NCBI GenBank assembly: GCA_963680875.1
Contig: OY804577.1
Span: 102,125,906-102,189,905, forward strand
DNA length: 64,000 nt
DNA from: Bathymodiolus brooksi
Taxonomy: Eukaryota; Mollusca; Bivalvia; Mytilida; Modiolidae
Direction: 5' to 3'
Positions 21,728 through 33,728 of the stretch are shown one piece after another (the first letter of the stretch is position 1; every line of letters begins with the position of its first letter). Under the pieces are notes generated by a model that was given only the letters and a program-made list of their open reading frames with translations, did not search any database and was not told the origin of the DNA. Made by a program: the position numbers and the translations under genes.

Positions 21728-24700
21728 GGAACTGTTCCATCAGTATGGTCTGTTTTGTTTTGGAACTGTTCCATCAGTATGGTCTGTTTTGTTTTGGAAC
21801 TGTTCCATCAGTATGGTCTGTTTTGTTTTGGAACTGTTCCATCAGTATGGTCTGTTTTGTTTTGGAACTGTTCCATCAGTATGGTCTGTTTTGTTTTGGA
21901 ACTGTTCCATCAGTATGGCCTGTTTTGTTTTGGAACTGTTCCATCAGTATGGTCTGTTTTCTTTTGGAACTGTTCCATCAGTATGGTCTGTTTTGTTTTG
22001 GAACTGTTCCATTAGTATGGTTTGTTTTGTTTTGGAACTGTTCCATCAGTATGGTCTGTTTTGTTTTGGAACTGTTCCATCAGTATGGTCTGTTTTGTTT
22101 TGGAACTGTTCCATCAGTATGGTCTGTTTTGTTTTGGAACTGTTCCATCAGTATGGTCTGTTTTGTTTTGGAACTGTTCCATCAGTATGGTCTGTTTTGT
22201 TTTGGAACTGTTCCATCAGTATGGTCTGTTTTGCTTTGGAACTGTTCCATCAGTATGGTCTGTTTTGTTTTGGAACTGTTCCATCAGTATGGTCTGTTTT
22301 GTTTTGGAACTGTTCCATCAGTATGGTCTGTTTTGTTTTGGAACTGTTCCATCAGTATGGCCTGTTTTGTTTTGGAACTGTTCCATCAGTATGGTCTGTT
22401 TTCTTTTGGAACTGTTCCATCAGTATGGTCTGTTTTGTTTTGGAACTGTTCCATTAGTATGGTTTGTTTTGTTTTGGAACTGTTCCATCAGTATGGTCTG
22501 TTTTGTTTTGGAACTGTTCCATCAGTATGGTCTGTTTTGTTTTGGAACTGTTCCATCAGTATGGTCTGTTTTGTTTTGGAACTGTTCCATTAGTATGGTC
22601 TGTTTTGTTTTGGAACTGTTCCATCAGTATGGTCTGTTTTGTTTTGGAACTGTTCCATCAGTATGGTCTGTTTTGTTTTGGAACTGTTCCATCAGTATGG
22701 CTGATTTGTTTTGGAACTGTTCCATCAGTATGGTCTGTTTTGTATTGGAACTGTTCCATCAGTATGGTCTGTTTTGTTTTGGAACTGTTCCATCAGTATG
22801 GTCTGTTTTGTTTTGGAACTGTTCCATCAGTATGGTCTGTTTTGTTTTGGAACTGTTCCATCAGCATGGTCTGTTTTGATTTGGAACTGTTCCATCAGCA
22901 TGGTCTTTTCTGTTTTGGAACTGTTCCATCAGCATGGTCTGTTTTGTTTTGGAACTGTTCCATCAGCATGGTCTGTTTTGTTTTGGAACTGTTCCATCAG
23001 TATGGTCTGTTTTGTTTTGGAACTGTTCCATCAGTATGGTCTGTTTTGTTTTGGAACTGTTCCATCAGTATGGTCTGTTTTGTTTTGGAACTGTTCCATC
23101 AGTATGGCATGTTTTGTTTTGGAACTGTTCCATCAGTATGGTCTGTTTTGTTTCGGAACTGTTCCATCAGTATGGTCTGTTTTGTTTTGGAACTGTTCCA
23201 TCAGTATGGTCTGTTTTGTTTTGGAACTGTTCCATCATTATGGTCTGTTTTGTTTTGGAACTGTTCCATCAGTATGGTCTGTTTTGTTTTGGAACTGTTC
23301 CATCAGTATGGTCTGTTTTGTTTTGGAACTGTTCCATCAGTATGGTCTGTTTTGTTTTGGAACTGTTCCATCAGTATGGTATGTTTTGTTTTGGAACCGT
23401 TCCATCAGTATGGTCTGTTTTGTTTTGGAACTGTTCCATCAGTATGGTCTGTTTTGTTTTGGAACTGTTCCATCAGTATGGTCTGTTTTGTTTTGGAACT
23501 GTTCCATCAGTATGGTCTGTTTTGTTTTGGAACTGTTCCATCAGTATGGTCTGTTTTGTTTTGGAACTGTTCCATCAGTATGGTCTGTTTTGTTTTGGAA
23601 CTGTTCCATCAGTATGGTCTGTTTTGTTTTGGAACTGTTCCATCAGTATGGTCTGTTTTGTTTTGGAACTGTTCCATCAGTATGGTCTGTTTTGTTTTGG
23701 AACTGTTCCATCAGTATGGTCTGTTTTGTTTTGGAACTGTTCCATCAGTATGGTCTGTTTTGTTTTGGAACTGTTCCATCAGCACGGTCTGTTTTGTTTT
23801 GGAACTGTTCCATCAATATGGTCTGTTTTGTTTTGGAACTGTTCCATCAGCATGGTCTGTTTTGTTTTGGAACTGTTCCATCAGTATGGTCTGTTTTGAT
23901 TTGGAACTGTTCCATCAGTATGGTCTGTTTTGTTTTGGAACTGTTCCATCAGTATGGTCTGTTTTGTTTTGGAACTGTTCCATCAGTATGGTCTGTTTTG
24001 TTTTGGAACTGTTCCATCAGTATGGTCTGTTTTGTTTTGGAACTGTTCCATCAGTATGGTCTGTTTGTTTTGGAACTGTTCCATCAGTATGGTCTGTTTT
24101 GTTTTGGAACTGTTCCATCAGTATGGTCTGTTTTGTTTTGGAACTGTTCCATCAGTATGGCCTGTTTTGTTTTTGAACTGTTCCATCAGTATGGTCTGTT
24201 TTCTTTTGGAACTGTTCCATCAGTATGGTCTGTTTTGTTTTGGAACTGTTCCATCAGTATGGTTTGTTTTGTTTTGGAACTGTTCCATCAGTATGGTCTG
24301 TTTTGTTTTGGAACTGTTCCATCAGTATGGTCTGTTTTGTTTTGGAACTGTTCCATCAGTATGGTCTGTTTTGTTTTGGAACTGTTCCATCAGTATGGTC
24401 TGTTTTGTTTTGGAACTGTTCCATCAGTATGGTCTGTTTTGTTTTGGAACTGTTCCATCAGTATGGTCTGTTTTGTTTTGGAACTGTTCCATCAGTATGG
24501 TCTGTTTTGTTTTGGAACTGTTCCATCAGTATGGTCTGATTTGTTTTGGAACTGTTCCATCAGTATGGTCTGTTTTGTATTGGAACTGTTCCATCAGTAT
24601 GGTCTGTTTTGTTTTGGAACTGTTCCATCAGTATGGTCTGTTTTGTTTTGGAACTGTTCCATCAGTATGGTCTGTTTTGTTTTGGAACTGTTCCATCAGC

Positions 24701-26143
24701 ATGGTCTGTTTTGATTTGGAACTGTTCCATCAGCATGGTCTTTTCTGTTTTGGAACTGTTCCATCAGCATGGTCTGTTTTGTTTTGGAACTGTTCCATCA
24801 GCATGGTCTGTTTTGTTTTGGAACTGTTCCATCAGTATGATCTGTTTTGTTTTGGAACTGTTCCATCAGTATGGTCTGTTTTGTATTGGAACTGTTCCAT
24901 CAGTATGGTCTGTTTTGTTTTGGAACTGTTCCATCAGTATGGCATGTTTTGTTTTGGAACTGTTCCATCAGTATGGTCTGTTTTGTTTCGGAACTGTTCC
25001 ATCAGTATGGTCTGTTTTGTTTCGGAACTGTTCCATCAGTATGGTCTGTTTTGTTTTGGAACTGTTCCATCAGTATGGTCTGTTTTGTTTTGGAACTGTT
25101 CCATCAGTATGGTCTGTTTTGTTTTGGAACTGTTCCATCAGTATGGTCTGTTTTGTTTTGGAACTGTTCCATCAGTAAGGTTTGTTTTGTTTTGGAACTG
25201 TTCCATCAATATGGTCTGTTTTGTTTTGGAACTGTTCCATCAGTATGGTATGTTTTGTTTTGGAACCGTTCCATCAGTATGGTCTGTTTTGTTTTGGAAC
25301 TGTTCCATCAGTATGGTCTGTTTTGTTTTGGAACTGTTCCATCAGTATGGTCTGTTTTGTTTTGGAACTGTTCCATCAGTATGGTCTGTTTTGTTTTGGA
25401 ACTGTTCCATCAGTATGGTCTGTTTTGTTTTGGAACTGTTCCATCAGTATGGTCTGTTTTGTTTTGGAACTGTTCCATCAGTATGGTCTGTTTTGTTTGG
25501 AACTGTTCCATCAGAATGGTCTGTTTTGTTTTGGAACTGTTCCATCAGTATGGTCTGTTTTGTTTTGGAACTGTTCCATCAGTATGGTCTGTTTTGTTTT
25601 GGAACTGTTCCATCAGTATGGTCTGTTTTGTTTTGGAACTGTTCCATCAGCACGGTCTGTTTTGTTTTGGAACTGTTCCATCAGTATGGTCTGTTTTGTT
25701 TTGGAACTGTTCCATCAGCATGGTCTGTTTTGTTTTGGAACTGTTCCATCAGTATGGTCTGTTTTGTTTTGGAACTGTTCCATCAGTATGGTCTGTTTTG
25801 TTTTGGAACTGTTCCATCAGTATGGTCTGTTTTGTTTTGGAACTGTTCCATCAGTATGGTCTGTTTTGTTTTGGAACTGTTCCATCAGTATGGTCTGTTT
25901 TGCTTTGGAACTGTTCCATCAGTATGGTCTGTTTTGTTTTGGAACTGTTCCATCAGTATGGTCTGTTTTGTTTTGGAACTGTTCCATCAGTATGGTCTGT
26001 TTTGTTTTGGAACTGTTCCATCAGTATGGTCTGTTTTGTTTTGGAACTGTTCCATCAGTATGGTCTGTTTTGTTTTGGAACTGTTCCATCAGTATGGTCT
26101 GTTTTGTTTCGGAACTGTTCCATCAGTATAGTCTGTTTTGTTT
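21728..26143. repeat. Giant minisatellite: 34-bp unit, about 130 copies
   Basis: Each unit starts with the palindrome GGAACTGTTCC, continues CATCAGTATGGTCTG and ends in TTTTGTTTT. The total is 4416 bp. A few units are 33 bp (near 22700, 24060 and 25495). Since 34 leaves a remainder of one on division by three and the unit has no stop in any plus frame, all three frames stay open for hundreds of codons and give the same 34-residue W/F/C-rich repeat; I do not treat these as genes. The array ends 187 bp before the large exon of gene 1, so it lies in its first intron or its 5' flank. Shared variants reveal multi-unit duplications. Confidence 0.97.
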
Positions 26144-26189
26144 GATATTTTATTATCTCATATACCTTCACATCTTATGATTGTAGTCA

Positions 26190-26245
26190 CGATATAGCTG
26201 AAATATTGTTGAAAGTGACGTTGAATACCATAATCCTAATCCTCA
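26190..26245 (+). repeat. SINE 3' tail relic
   Basis: CACGATATAGCTGAAATATT and GTTGAAAGTGACGTTGAATA match the tail shared by SINE families A and B; no head is present. Confidence 0.6.
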
Positions 26246-26330
26246 TCTTATGATTGTATACATTTTCTCCTATTTGTATGTACATTTTATGTAGAACATA
26301 TTTATTAAAAACAAATTGCTTTATTTTCAG

Positions 26331-29027
26331 AAATAGAGGTTAAGGATGAGACAGTTGACCCAGAATTCAAACTATGTCCATATGAAAAACCCAATCAGAA
26401 TTGCATGGATGTAATGAAAAGCTCAGAATCGAAAACGTATGGTGACGTGCTAAACTCTTCTATACAAGATCAACTTCGCTCACATATACTCTCTGCTAAA
26501 ATCCCCTCACCACCGTCCATGATTACAGAATCAAATTTGATAGAACATACTGAAATGTCACATATCTTGCCTAAACGTATCGCACAGACACAACAGAGAT
26601 TACATCCGAATTTATCAAAAAGACTAACTTTAGCTCAACCAAAAGATAATGAGGCAAATAAAACGTCTGTTTGCTGCAAATGGAAAAACGGTTCTCCTAT
26701 TATGCAAAAACCAAAGCAAATATCAAATATAGAAAGCAATCAAATGAGGGATAATTCGGTATCGCCTGACAAACATTATGAAGATATAAATACTCCAAAA
26801 CAATCAAATAATTTATCTGATACCCAGGAAACCGCCAAAACATCAGATAATTTGGGATATAGAGATCCAGAAATTGGTAATGAGGAAAACCCCCCACCAA
26901 TGGAAGGTTTGTTTGGTTGGACACTGATAGATGATACGTACATTCCATACATATTTAGAGCTGACAACAAGAAGTACGTATGTGTTAGATTACTGGAATA
27001 TAAAGTATTAAAAAAGTATCCAAACGTATTCCCAGAGGAACTTGCGATTCGAGAGCCACTGACAAGTTCTTTTATAAAACCAACTGAATATAAAGTATTT
27101 AATCAATTAGTTCGCATGCAATACCGAAACCAATCAGACATACCTGTTTTCAATCAAGAAGACGTCGTTGTGCTTCTCTCTGAGTTTATGTCATTCTACA
27201 GTATAGTAAAAAAGATCTTCCCTGAATGTACTGAACATATTCCTAAAGTTCCTGAAGCTATACCAAAGAATAAATCTGGATGGCTTCAAATCAATAATAC
27301 TATAATACCATACATTTGTAGATCAAATGTAAAATTCCTACCATTGGCAGTATTAAAACACGCAGCATCAATCGTCATATCATCTTATGGAATACCACCA
27401 TCGGAGGAGGAATGCCGAGAGTTAAATACCTGCTGTGCAAAGGAGGGGTTCAAATTTACCTTTAAAGTGACGTCACGTCTGGTTTCACTTGACGATATCA
27501 AAAAGACGTGTGACATACATGTTTTTGAACTGCCGGAAAAAGATCCGTTACAACATGCTAAATATTTATCAAAAGATGAAGGATTAAAAATAAACACACA
27601 AGAAACTGGTCTACCACTCAACCATGGCTATCATCAACTTCCAGCACAAGACACATTAATTAGGCAGACCCATATTGAGGGATTTGGTGGAATTCATAAT
27701 CCCAATCTGTTAGGACAACCTGTAACATTTGCATACAGCAAAGACCCATCTACTATGCAAAATGGATCTCCGAATGTTACCATTGTTTCTCAAACTCGCA
27801 TGCCGCAACATATAGTACAAACAAATGCCAATCCTCGGTTTCCAAATGCCTATGTTCCGAGAATGCAGCATATGATGTACCACAATAAGATGCCTATAAG
27901 TAGAAATAATAGGTATCCAATCGGATCCAAAAGTTTTAGAAGGCAAATACAGCAAGAACTATGTTCATTTAACTTGGAAAGACCGATGAATCTGACTCAA
28001 ATAGCCCATGCGCATGGCTATGGACAGCCAGGAATTCCTAGAACATTTTTAAATGTGTTACCCTCAGGACAAAACATCAACGTGAATTACGGAATGAACA
28101 TTCAAAACATAACTCCGAATAACAAAGCAATGACGAATATAAATCCGAATAACCAAACAGCGAAACCTCCAATCGCAAACATAACTCCGAATAACCAAAC
28201 AGGGAAACCTCCAATCACACACATAACTCCGAATAACCAAACAGTGAAACCTCTCATCACAAACAGCCAACGAGTACAAAAGGAAGTACATAGTCCGCAA
28301 AGCAGAGGCGATGGATCGTCGAATTCAGTTTCAGCACATGGTGAAAGATGTCACGAAGTGCCAGACAATGCTCACACCATGTCCCCACCATCCACTTTTC
28401 CGACCGAACATATGGTGACCAACTCAAACTCAAACAATATACAACCCATTTCTACCGCACATAATAACCAATCCGTCATTAAGGTTGACCATAGTCAGCC
28501 AATCAACATGCACGAAAAATCGGTTTCAGAGATAAATAATAGCATCAGCGAGGAGACAGCTGTACGTAACAACCAAGAAACCAATTATCACATGAAACAG
28601 AAGCAAGCAATACGAGATATAAAATCAGATATTAAAGGCATTTGGCTAGGTGGGAAAAATATTTCCTGTCTTCACGTTAATAAACTAGGAAGATCAGGAA
28701 GGTTCTGTCTAGTAGAAGCTATATGCAAGCTGTATTACCGGAATCGAACAGTAAGCGAGTTCTTGTTCACAATAGAGAAGGTTTTGGAGACAATGACATG
28801 TACGGAATTGGAAGAAAAAGCCTTTATAGAATACTATCAGTTACCTGTTAGTGTTCTTAAATGCAACAAGATGGTAGAGCTTACTGCTTTCGAAAAAGTG
28901 TTTCCACAACTAATGAGTATTTTGGCAGACAATAATCCTCAATCTCATAATCCATCGAATGCAAGATATCCACAAATGGAAGATCAAAGAAGAGGTAGCA
29001 ATCAACGAGAACAACATGTGCACACAG
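26331..29027 (+). CDS. Gene 1, large exon: triple SKI/SNO/DAC-like-domain protein (paralog of gene 2)
   Basis: Open for 898 codons from a good acceptor (pyrimidine-rich tract, then TTTTCAG at 26324-26330) to a donor CAG|GTAGGA at 29027/29028. The first ATG is at 26405, but the frame is open back to the acceptor and those codons (IEVKDETVDPEF) match gene 2 (MQVKEERVDTDY), so translation probably enters from an upstream exon I could not find. Residues counted from 26405: module A about 168-275 (FGWTLIDD, IPYIFRAD, PLTSSFIKPTEYK), module B about 291-388 (GWLQINNTIIPYICR, PSEEECRELN, PLQHAKY), linker rich in Asn, Gln and Pro with three NITPNNQT-type repeats, module C about 743-840 (GIWLGGKNISC, GRSGRFCLVEAICKLY, LPVSVLKCNKM). 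The three modules follow one pattern: a G-x-x-I-x-x opening, a basic/CLV segment, a late E-x-x-L helix and a K/R-[LIM]-I strand. This is how I recognise SKI/SNO/DAC-like folds. A nuclear protein-interaction role is inference. Confidence 0.88.
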
Positions 29028-29064
29028 GTAGGAACACAAAATATAAGAAACAATATTTTGTATA

Positions 29065-29330
29065 ACCCAAGAAAAGTTTGAAGATACCAAAGGGGTAATC
29101 AGAAATCGAAATCGAAGAAGGACAGACAACCCAATGACCAAAAGGAAAAAAGCAAAACGACAAACAATGATCTACAAAACATTATCCAGAAAACCAAAGA
29201 TCGAGCAACACGAACCCCACTAAAACTGGGGGTGAACTCGGGTGCTGCACCCTCATGTTACTCTTGCTACAAATCAGGTGATAAGTCATGAATGAGGTAA
29301 CTTACAACATGCTATTATAGCACGGATTAT
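29065..29330 (-). repeat. 3' tail of reverse-transcriptase element, subfamily 1
   Basis: Starts GAAAAGTTTGAAGATACCAA, then AGGGGTAATCAGAAATCG, CAACACGAACCCCAC, GGGGGTGAACTCGGGTGC. It lies antisense in the intron of gene 1. Confidence 0.75.
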
Positions 29331-29510
29331 GAGTGTTTTAAGCCACTATGAACATTATTCCAGTTATGTCTTTCTTGCCAGTTTTATCAATGGCGAAAGC
29401 CATATTTCTCTAGAAAAACAATCACGGATCATCAGTCAGTCAAACCTTATCACACAATGTTATGTCGAATACAAATCTCACGAATCGAACTCACAATCTT
29501 AATATTGGTA
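29330..29510 (-). repeat. SINE family B, strongly decayed copy
   Basis: GAGTGTTTTAAGCCACTATG, ATTATTCCAGTTATGTC and ACGAATCGAACTCACAATC keep the family order but with many changes. Confidence 0.5.
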
Positions 29511-29544
29511 TTGCCAGATTGAAAGAATAGAGTGCTAGGGTTAA

Positions 29545-29690
29545 TGTTATGGTATTTAACGCCACTTTCAACAATATTTCAGTTATTCGTGGTGGTCAGT
29601 CGTATTGATGGTGGAAACCAGAGTAAGCCCAGAGAAAACCACCGACCTGTCGCCAGTCATTGACCTTATCACATAATGTTACCTTCAGTA
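29545..29690 (-). repeat. SINE family B, truncated copy
   Basis: GGTATTTAACGCCACTTTCA, GTGGTGGTCAGTCGTATTGA and AAAACCACCGACCTGTCG, ending at TTATCACATAATGTT. The tRNA-like head is absent. Confidence 0.7.
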
Positions 29691-30160
29691 ATAAATAGAT
29701 ATACATTCAATCATAATGATTGCGTCTCAATTACATGGGACCGTATGGAATTTTACAAAAAGTGGCGTATATTGCTAAAAATAAAAACGATTGAAATTAG
29801 AAATTCCAATACAAACTTTATCTATTATCATGAATAAAAAATGACAAAACAAGTGCCAAAATCACAATGATCCGGAACTGTGTGCATTTTCAATATAAAT
29901 TACAATGTACAAGAATTATATAAAAGTGAATACAATTTGCTTTGTGAATGCAACGTTAAATGCAGACTTCAGTAGACAAGACAATACTAACCAAGAAAAC
30001 ACGAGAGTGATTTCACAGAAAATGTAATTGGACAGATTCCAAATAAAATACGAGGCGGTATGAACCATGTTCAATAAATGAATTGATCTTCCTTTTGAGA
30101 TTTGATCAACATACATTTATTTTATACATTCAAAAGTCCACTATGATATCTACATTTCAG

Positions 30161-30207
30161 TTGGTCAAGCAAACCATGAAAGTAAAGTCATTGTACTGGA
30201 CAGCTGA
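30161..30207 (+). CDS. Gene 1, last coding exon
   Basis: The acceptor CTACATTTCAG ends at 30160. Joined in phase with the single base left from 29027, it encodes VGQANHESKVIVLDS and then TGA at 30205-30207. The match to the last exon of gene 2 (GCANSEKTSSGAIIILDD) is short but covers the splice phase, the Q/CAN..E.. start and the hydrophobic-then-acidic end, and the stop falls at the same place. The VIVLD end resembles a SUMO-interacting motif (three aliphatic residues followed by an acid). From the first ATG the spliced product would have 889 residues. I inferred this exon by hand from the paralog comparison. Confidence 0.75.
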
Positions 30208-30525
30208 TTTTATACCAGGAAGAGAACAAAATACAGGTGGAATTTCCGTTGTTAATAGATACCAAATTCTTATTTAGGAACAACTGTGCAAATTGTTGTA
30301 ACACGTATGACGTCTATGTTGACTTTTTTAATATTATTTCTGTTTGCTATACAATAATGGGCATTAATCTTGTTGTAAGGAAAATGTGTTCTTTTTTAAT
30401 CCCTTTTATATGTAATATAGGCATTTTGATATCGCATTTTCACACCAATATACATTTTATTTTTTTTAACTTCATTTGATGGCATCCATCCAATAATTGA
30501 AAAATAAACATTTGGTTTGAGTTTT
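30208..30525 (+). other. Gene 1 probable 3' UTR
   Basis: AT-rich sequence without dispersed repeats, ending after the AATAAA at 30503-30508. The cleavage position is a guess from that signal. Confidence 0.5.
30503..30508 (+). terminator. Polyadenylation signal AATAAA, gene 1
   Basis: First canonical AATAAA after the inferred stop, 296 bases downstream, followed by a T/G-rich stretch (TTTGGTTTGAGTTTTTG). Confidence 0.5.
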
Positions 30526-31140
30526 TGATATTTACATGTTTAAGATAAACACGATTAAATTAAAATCCCTTTTTATATAGACTTTTAACTGGTACTCTGA
30601 TATAAAGTTGATTATCATATCTATATTTTTTAATGTTATTATGTCAGTTCATGGTACTCATTTGCATAAGTGGGGCATTTTGGATAATTATATGTAGTAT
30701 AATATTTAGAGAACAGTTATAAACATTATTTTGTATCTATTTACACTTTTAAGTTATTATGTTTTATTGTTTATTCTTGTTAATATTCTGTTGACTTTTA
30801 TATCATTTTGATATTTAGTATAGACCAATTTGCATATCTATCGAATATAATCTTTTAAGGACCAACTAATTTCTTAGCGGAGGGGAGGTCTGTCTTATTC
30901 GGAGGGAATTTTGGTTTCATCTCTGAGTCGACTTTCAGCAATTTGTCAGCTATATCATGGATATCAGACTTACTTGAGGATGAAAGTCCAGAACAATATA
31001 ACTGTATGATCAGTAAAAATCAATTATCAAACAAGTTAATCTCCTGCTTGGCTTCAGTCTACCAATGCATAATTACACATACAAAATAGAAAAATCATAC
31101 TTATGAATAATGTTTTCCTGTAGATTATGCATATAAATGA
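30526..31140. other. Intergenic AT-rich stretch
   Basis: No gene or clear repeat. Confidence 0.35.
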
Positions 31141-31144
31141 AATA

Positions 31145-32075
31145 GTTATACCCCCGCTCCCCGAAGGGGGAGGGGGTATACTGTTTTACCTCTGTCCGTC
31201 TGTCCGTCCTTCCGTCCGTCCAACATATTTTTCGTCGCATTTTTCTCAGTAACTGTTGATGGCAGAAATCTGATATTTGGTCACAAGCGTCATATAGGCA
31301 TACCATATTGTGGGTAGCGTTTTTGGACCCGTTAGATTCCTACTTCCTGTTTGCCGACTTTGTTGATTTTTATACACATTGAACATATATGCACATTTTT
31401 CGTCGCATTTTTCTCACCCACTATTGATGGCAGAAATCTGATATTTGGTCACAAGCTTCATATAGATACCCCATCTCCTGGGAAGCGTTTTTGGACCCAT
31501 CAGATTCCTACTTCCTGTTTGCTAATTTTGTTGATTTTTATACACATTTAACATACATTTGTATATGCACATTTTTCGTCGCAATTTTCTAAGCAACTAT
31601 TGATGACAGGAATCTGATATTTGGTCACAAGCTTCATATAGGTATGCCATATTGTGGGAAGCGTTTTTGGGCCCGTCAGATTCCTACTTCCTGTTTGCCG
31701 ACTTAGTTGATTTTTATACACATTGAACATATATGCACATTTTTCGTCACATTTTTCTCAGCAACTATTGATGGCAGAGATCTGATATTTGGTCATAAGC
31801 TTCATATAGGTTCCCCATATCGTGGGAAGCGTTTTTGGACCCATCAGATTCCTACTTCCTGTTTGGCGACTTTGTGGATTTTTATACACATTGAACATAC
31901 ATTTTGTATATGCCCATTTTAGTCGCATTTTTCTCAGCAACTATTGATGGCAGAAATCTGATATTTGGTCACAAGCTTTATATAGGTACCCCATATCGTG
32001 GGAAGCTTTTTTGACCCGTCAGATTCATACTCCCTGTTTGCCGAAGAGCGGGGGTATCATAAGTGAGCATTAGCT
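31145..32075. mobile_element. Inverted-ended element with an internal array of about 172-bp units, about 5 copies
   Basis: The left end carries TATACCCCCGCTCCCCGAAG and the right end GAAGAGCGGGGGTATC, so the outer 12 bases are inverted. Inside, after a block of CCGTCCGTCC-like repeats, units begin with TTTTTCGTCGCATTTTTCTC (near 31228, 31397, 31575, 31740 and 31915) and contain TCTGATATTTGGTCACAAGC and CAGATTCCTACTTCCTGTTT. Short open frames inside are by-products. The ends suggest a non-autonomous DNA element that keeps an internal satellite. Confidence 0.75.
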
Positions 32076-32089
32076 CACAGTTCATCTTG

Positions 32090-33480
32090 TTTCTATTGAA
32101 ATTGTCAATATTTCTGGATTATTTAAAAAATGATGGGAACGAGTTCCAAAAATATGCTCCGAAATAGTGAAAAAATTCGCTTTCCATTATGTCTGTGGAC
32201 ATGTACATTAGTTAAAGTAGATGATCTTAGTGTGTCTGTATTTCATGAGGAACACTCTGAAGTTTAAATAATTTATCAATCTAAGCGTGGGTGGCAAATC
32301 TCTAGAAAATGTAGCAATAATGCATGATAGTTAATATGTAACTCTTGTATAAATGACTTATATTGTTCATTGTATATATCGTTTACGAAGACTCAAAATG
32401 GCAGTTCTACTTATTACGCTTTTGGAAATATTATCAATTTGGGTATCCCTAAAATGTGTGTTATTTATGCCTAGCAATGTTTCTGCTTCAACAGAATTAA
32501 TTTCAAAAAATCTTTATTCATTATTATCTTTTTTCTAACTGCTTGCAATTAGAAAATATTAATATAGCATTGGTCGCCATGGTCCAGCTGAAATATTGGC
32601 CATTGGGTGGTAACCTAACTTATTCACTCCATACATCATTTTATTATATTTTTAAAGTGGTAGTTCAATGCAAGCTTTAAATCTGATAGTCGTGTATCAT
32701 CGGCATGCAAGTCAGACGAAACAATATCGAGGCAAATGGGTACATAATTTATGAAAGGTCCGAGCATGGAGCCATGTTGAAATTCCGGGTAGAATGTGCT
32801 TAAATTCGGATTTTTCGCATGCATCTTTTACTTGTTTACGCCTATTTGTCAAATATTATTTTAAACACTACCATAATGTGGTCATCACACTTACAAAGTT
32901 GGTTGCGGCTTTGGCAGCAAAGTTTCATTACTAACAATATCAAAACGTTTCTACAATCTAAAAATATAGCACAAGTAAAATGCATAAAGCCAGTTTTCGA
33001 TGAATTTAGTAAGTGTATTATTACAAGAATGACGGGAACTGGAGATCCCTAATTTTTGTTTCTGACGTAATATGTAATCGATTAGATATGCATATAAAAT
33101 TGCTTGTAGGCAAGTTTTTAAAATACAGATAGTACAGATATATGTCTTTTGCTGTTTACAAATAATCATCGTTACAAGTTTTCTCCATGGTATTTAATTG
33201 ATTGTAAAACACAGGGTTTAAAAATTAAAAATAAATCTGCTACTTATAATTAAGAAAAACATTTAAAAGCAAAAATGACAACCCAAAGACATGTCTACGA
33301 CGTGCTATGGTTTGAACAAATATGCAATTGTAAATTAGTTTGTAGATCAAATAGTTGCCTTTTAGAATATTTTTTATACAAGTTGAATACGACGAACTGA
33401 ATTTTGTTTAATGAATTTTTGTATCAAAAGAAAAAGTTATCATAAATAGCTGTTATATTTTCATTACAATTCATGTAGAT
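32090..33480. other. AT-rich stretch without recognised genes
   Basis: Short frames only (60-77 codons). No recognised repeat. Confidence 0.35.
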
Positions 33481-33504
33481 TATTATTTTCACTTTCACGT
33501 TCTG

Positions 33505-33615
33505 GTATTACAACACACACACGACACAGAACACTAAAAAGATGAGCAAACACGATATCCACCAAGAAACCGTAGGTGAACCCAAGTGCTCGGAAAGGGT
33601 AAGCAGTACTTGTCT
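33505..33615 (-). repeat. 3' tail fragment of reverse-transcriptase element
   Basis: CGACACAGAACACTAAAAAG, GAGCAAACACGATATCCACC, then GTGAACCCAAGTGCTCGGAA. Confidence 0.6.
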
Positions 33616-33656
33616 CTTATTATAAACTTTAAACAATAAAATAAATATAATAGTAG

Positions 33657-33728
33657 GAGTTCGGACTCGCTGTGATACTAGCGATAATGTCTGTCTCGAC
33701 CTTCATAACTGACGTTATTCTTCACATA
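33657..33728 (+). repeat. Dispersed repeat shared with 60970-61035
   Basis: CGGACTCGCTGTGATACTAG, then GTCTGTCTCGACCTTCATAA and GACGTTATTCTTCAC, closely matching the segment near 60970. Confidence 0.7.

Larger units (their letters stand above)
29028..30160 (+). other. Gene 1 last intron (1133 bp), holding repeats
   Basis: It runs from GTAGGA to TACATTTCAG. It contains a retroelement tail copy at 29065-29330 and two SINE B copies. If the donor were not used, reading would continue 12 codons to a TAA at 29063-29065; the spliced form is preferred because the downstream exon matches gene 2. Confidence 0.75.

Noticed and set aside
21728..26143. CRISPR-like array
   Set aside because: Units are contiguous with no unique spacers, and the genome is eukaryotic.
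21728..26143. Steroid-receptor or heat-shock element array from GGAACTGTTCC
   Set aside because: Half-site spacing does not fit either consensus (the palindrome lacks the 3-base spacer between hexamers, and GAA-TTC spacing is three rather than two).
21677..26180. Long plus-strand open frames of 100-733 codons
   Set aside because: They are translations of the 34-bp minisatellite. All three frames are open and give the same 34-residue repeat, which no coding gene would do.
26405..29141. Minus-strand frames of 60-86 codons inside gene 1
   Set aside because: Shadows of the real coding strand.
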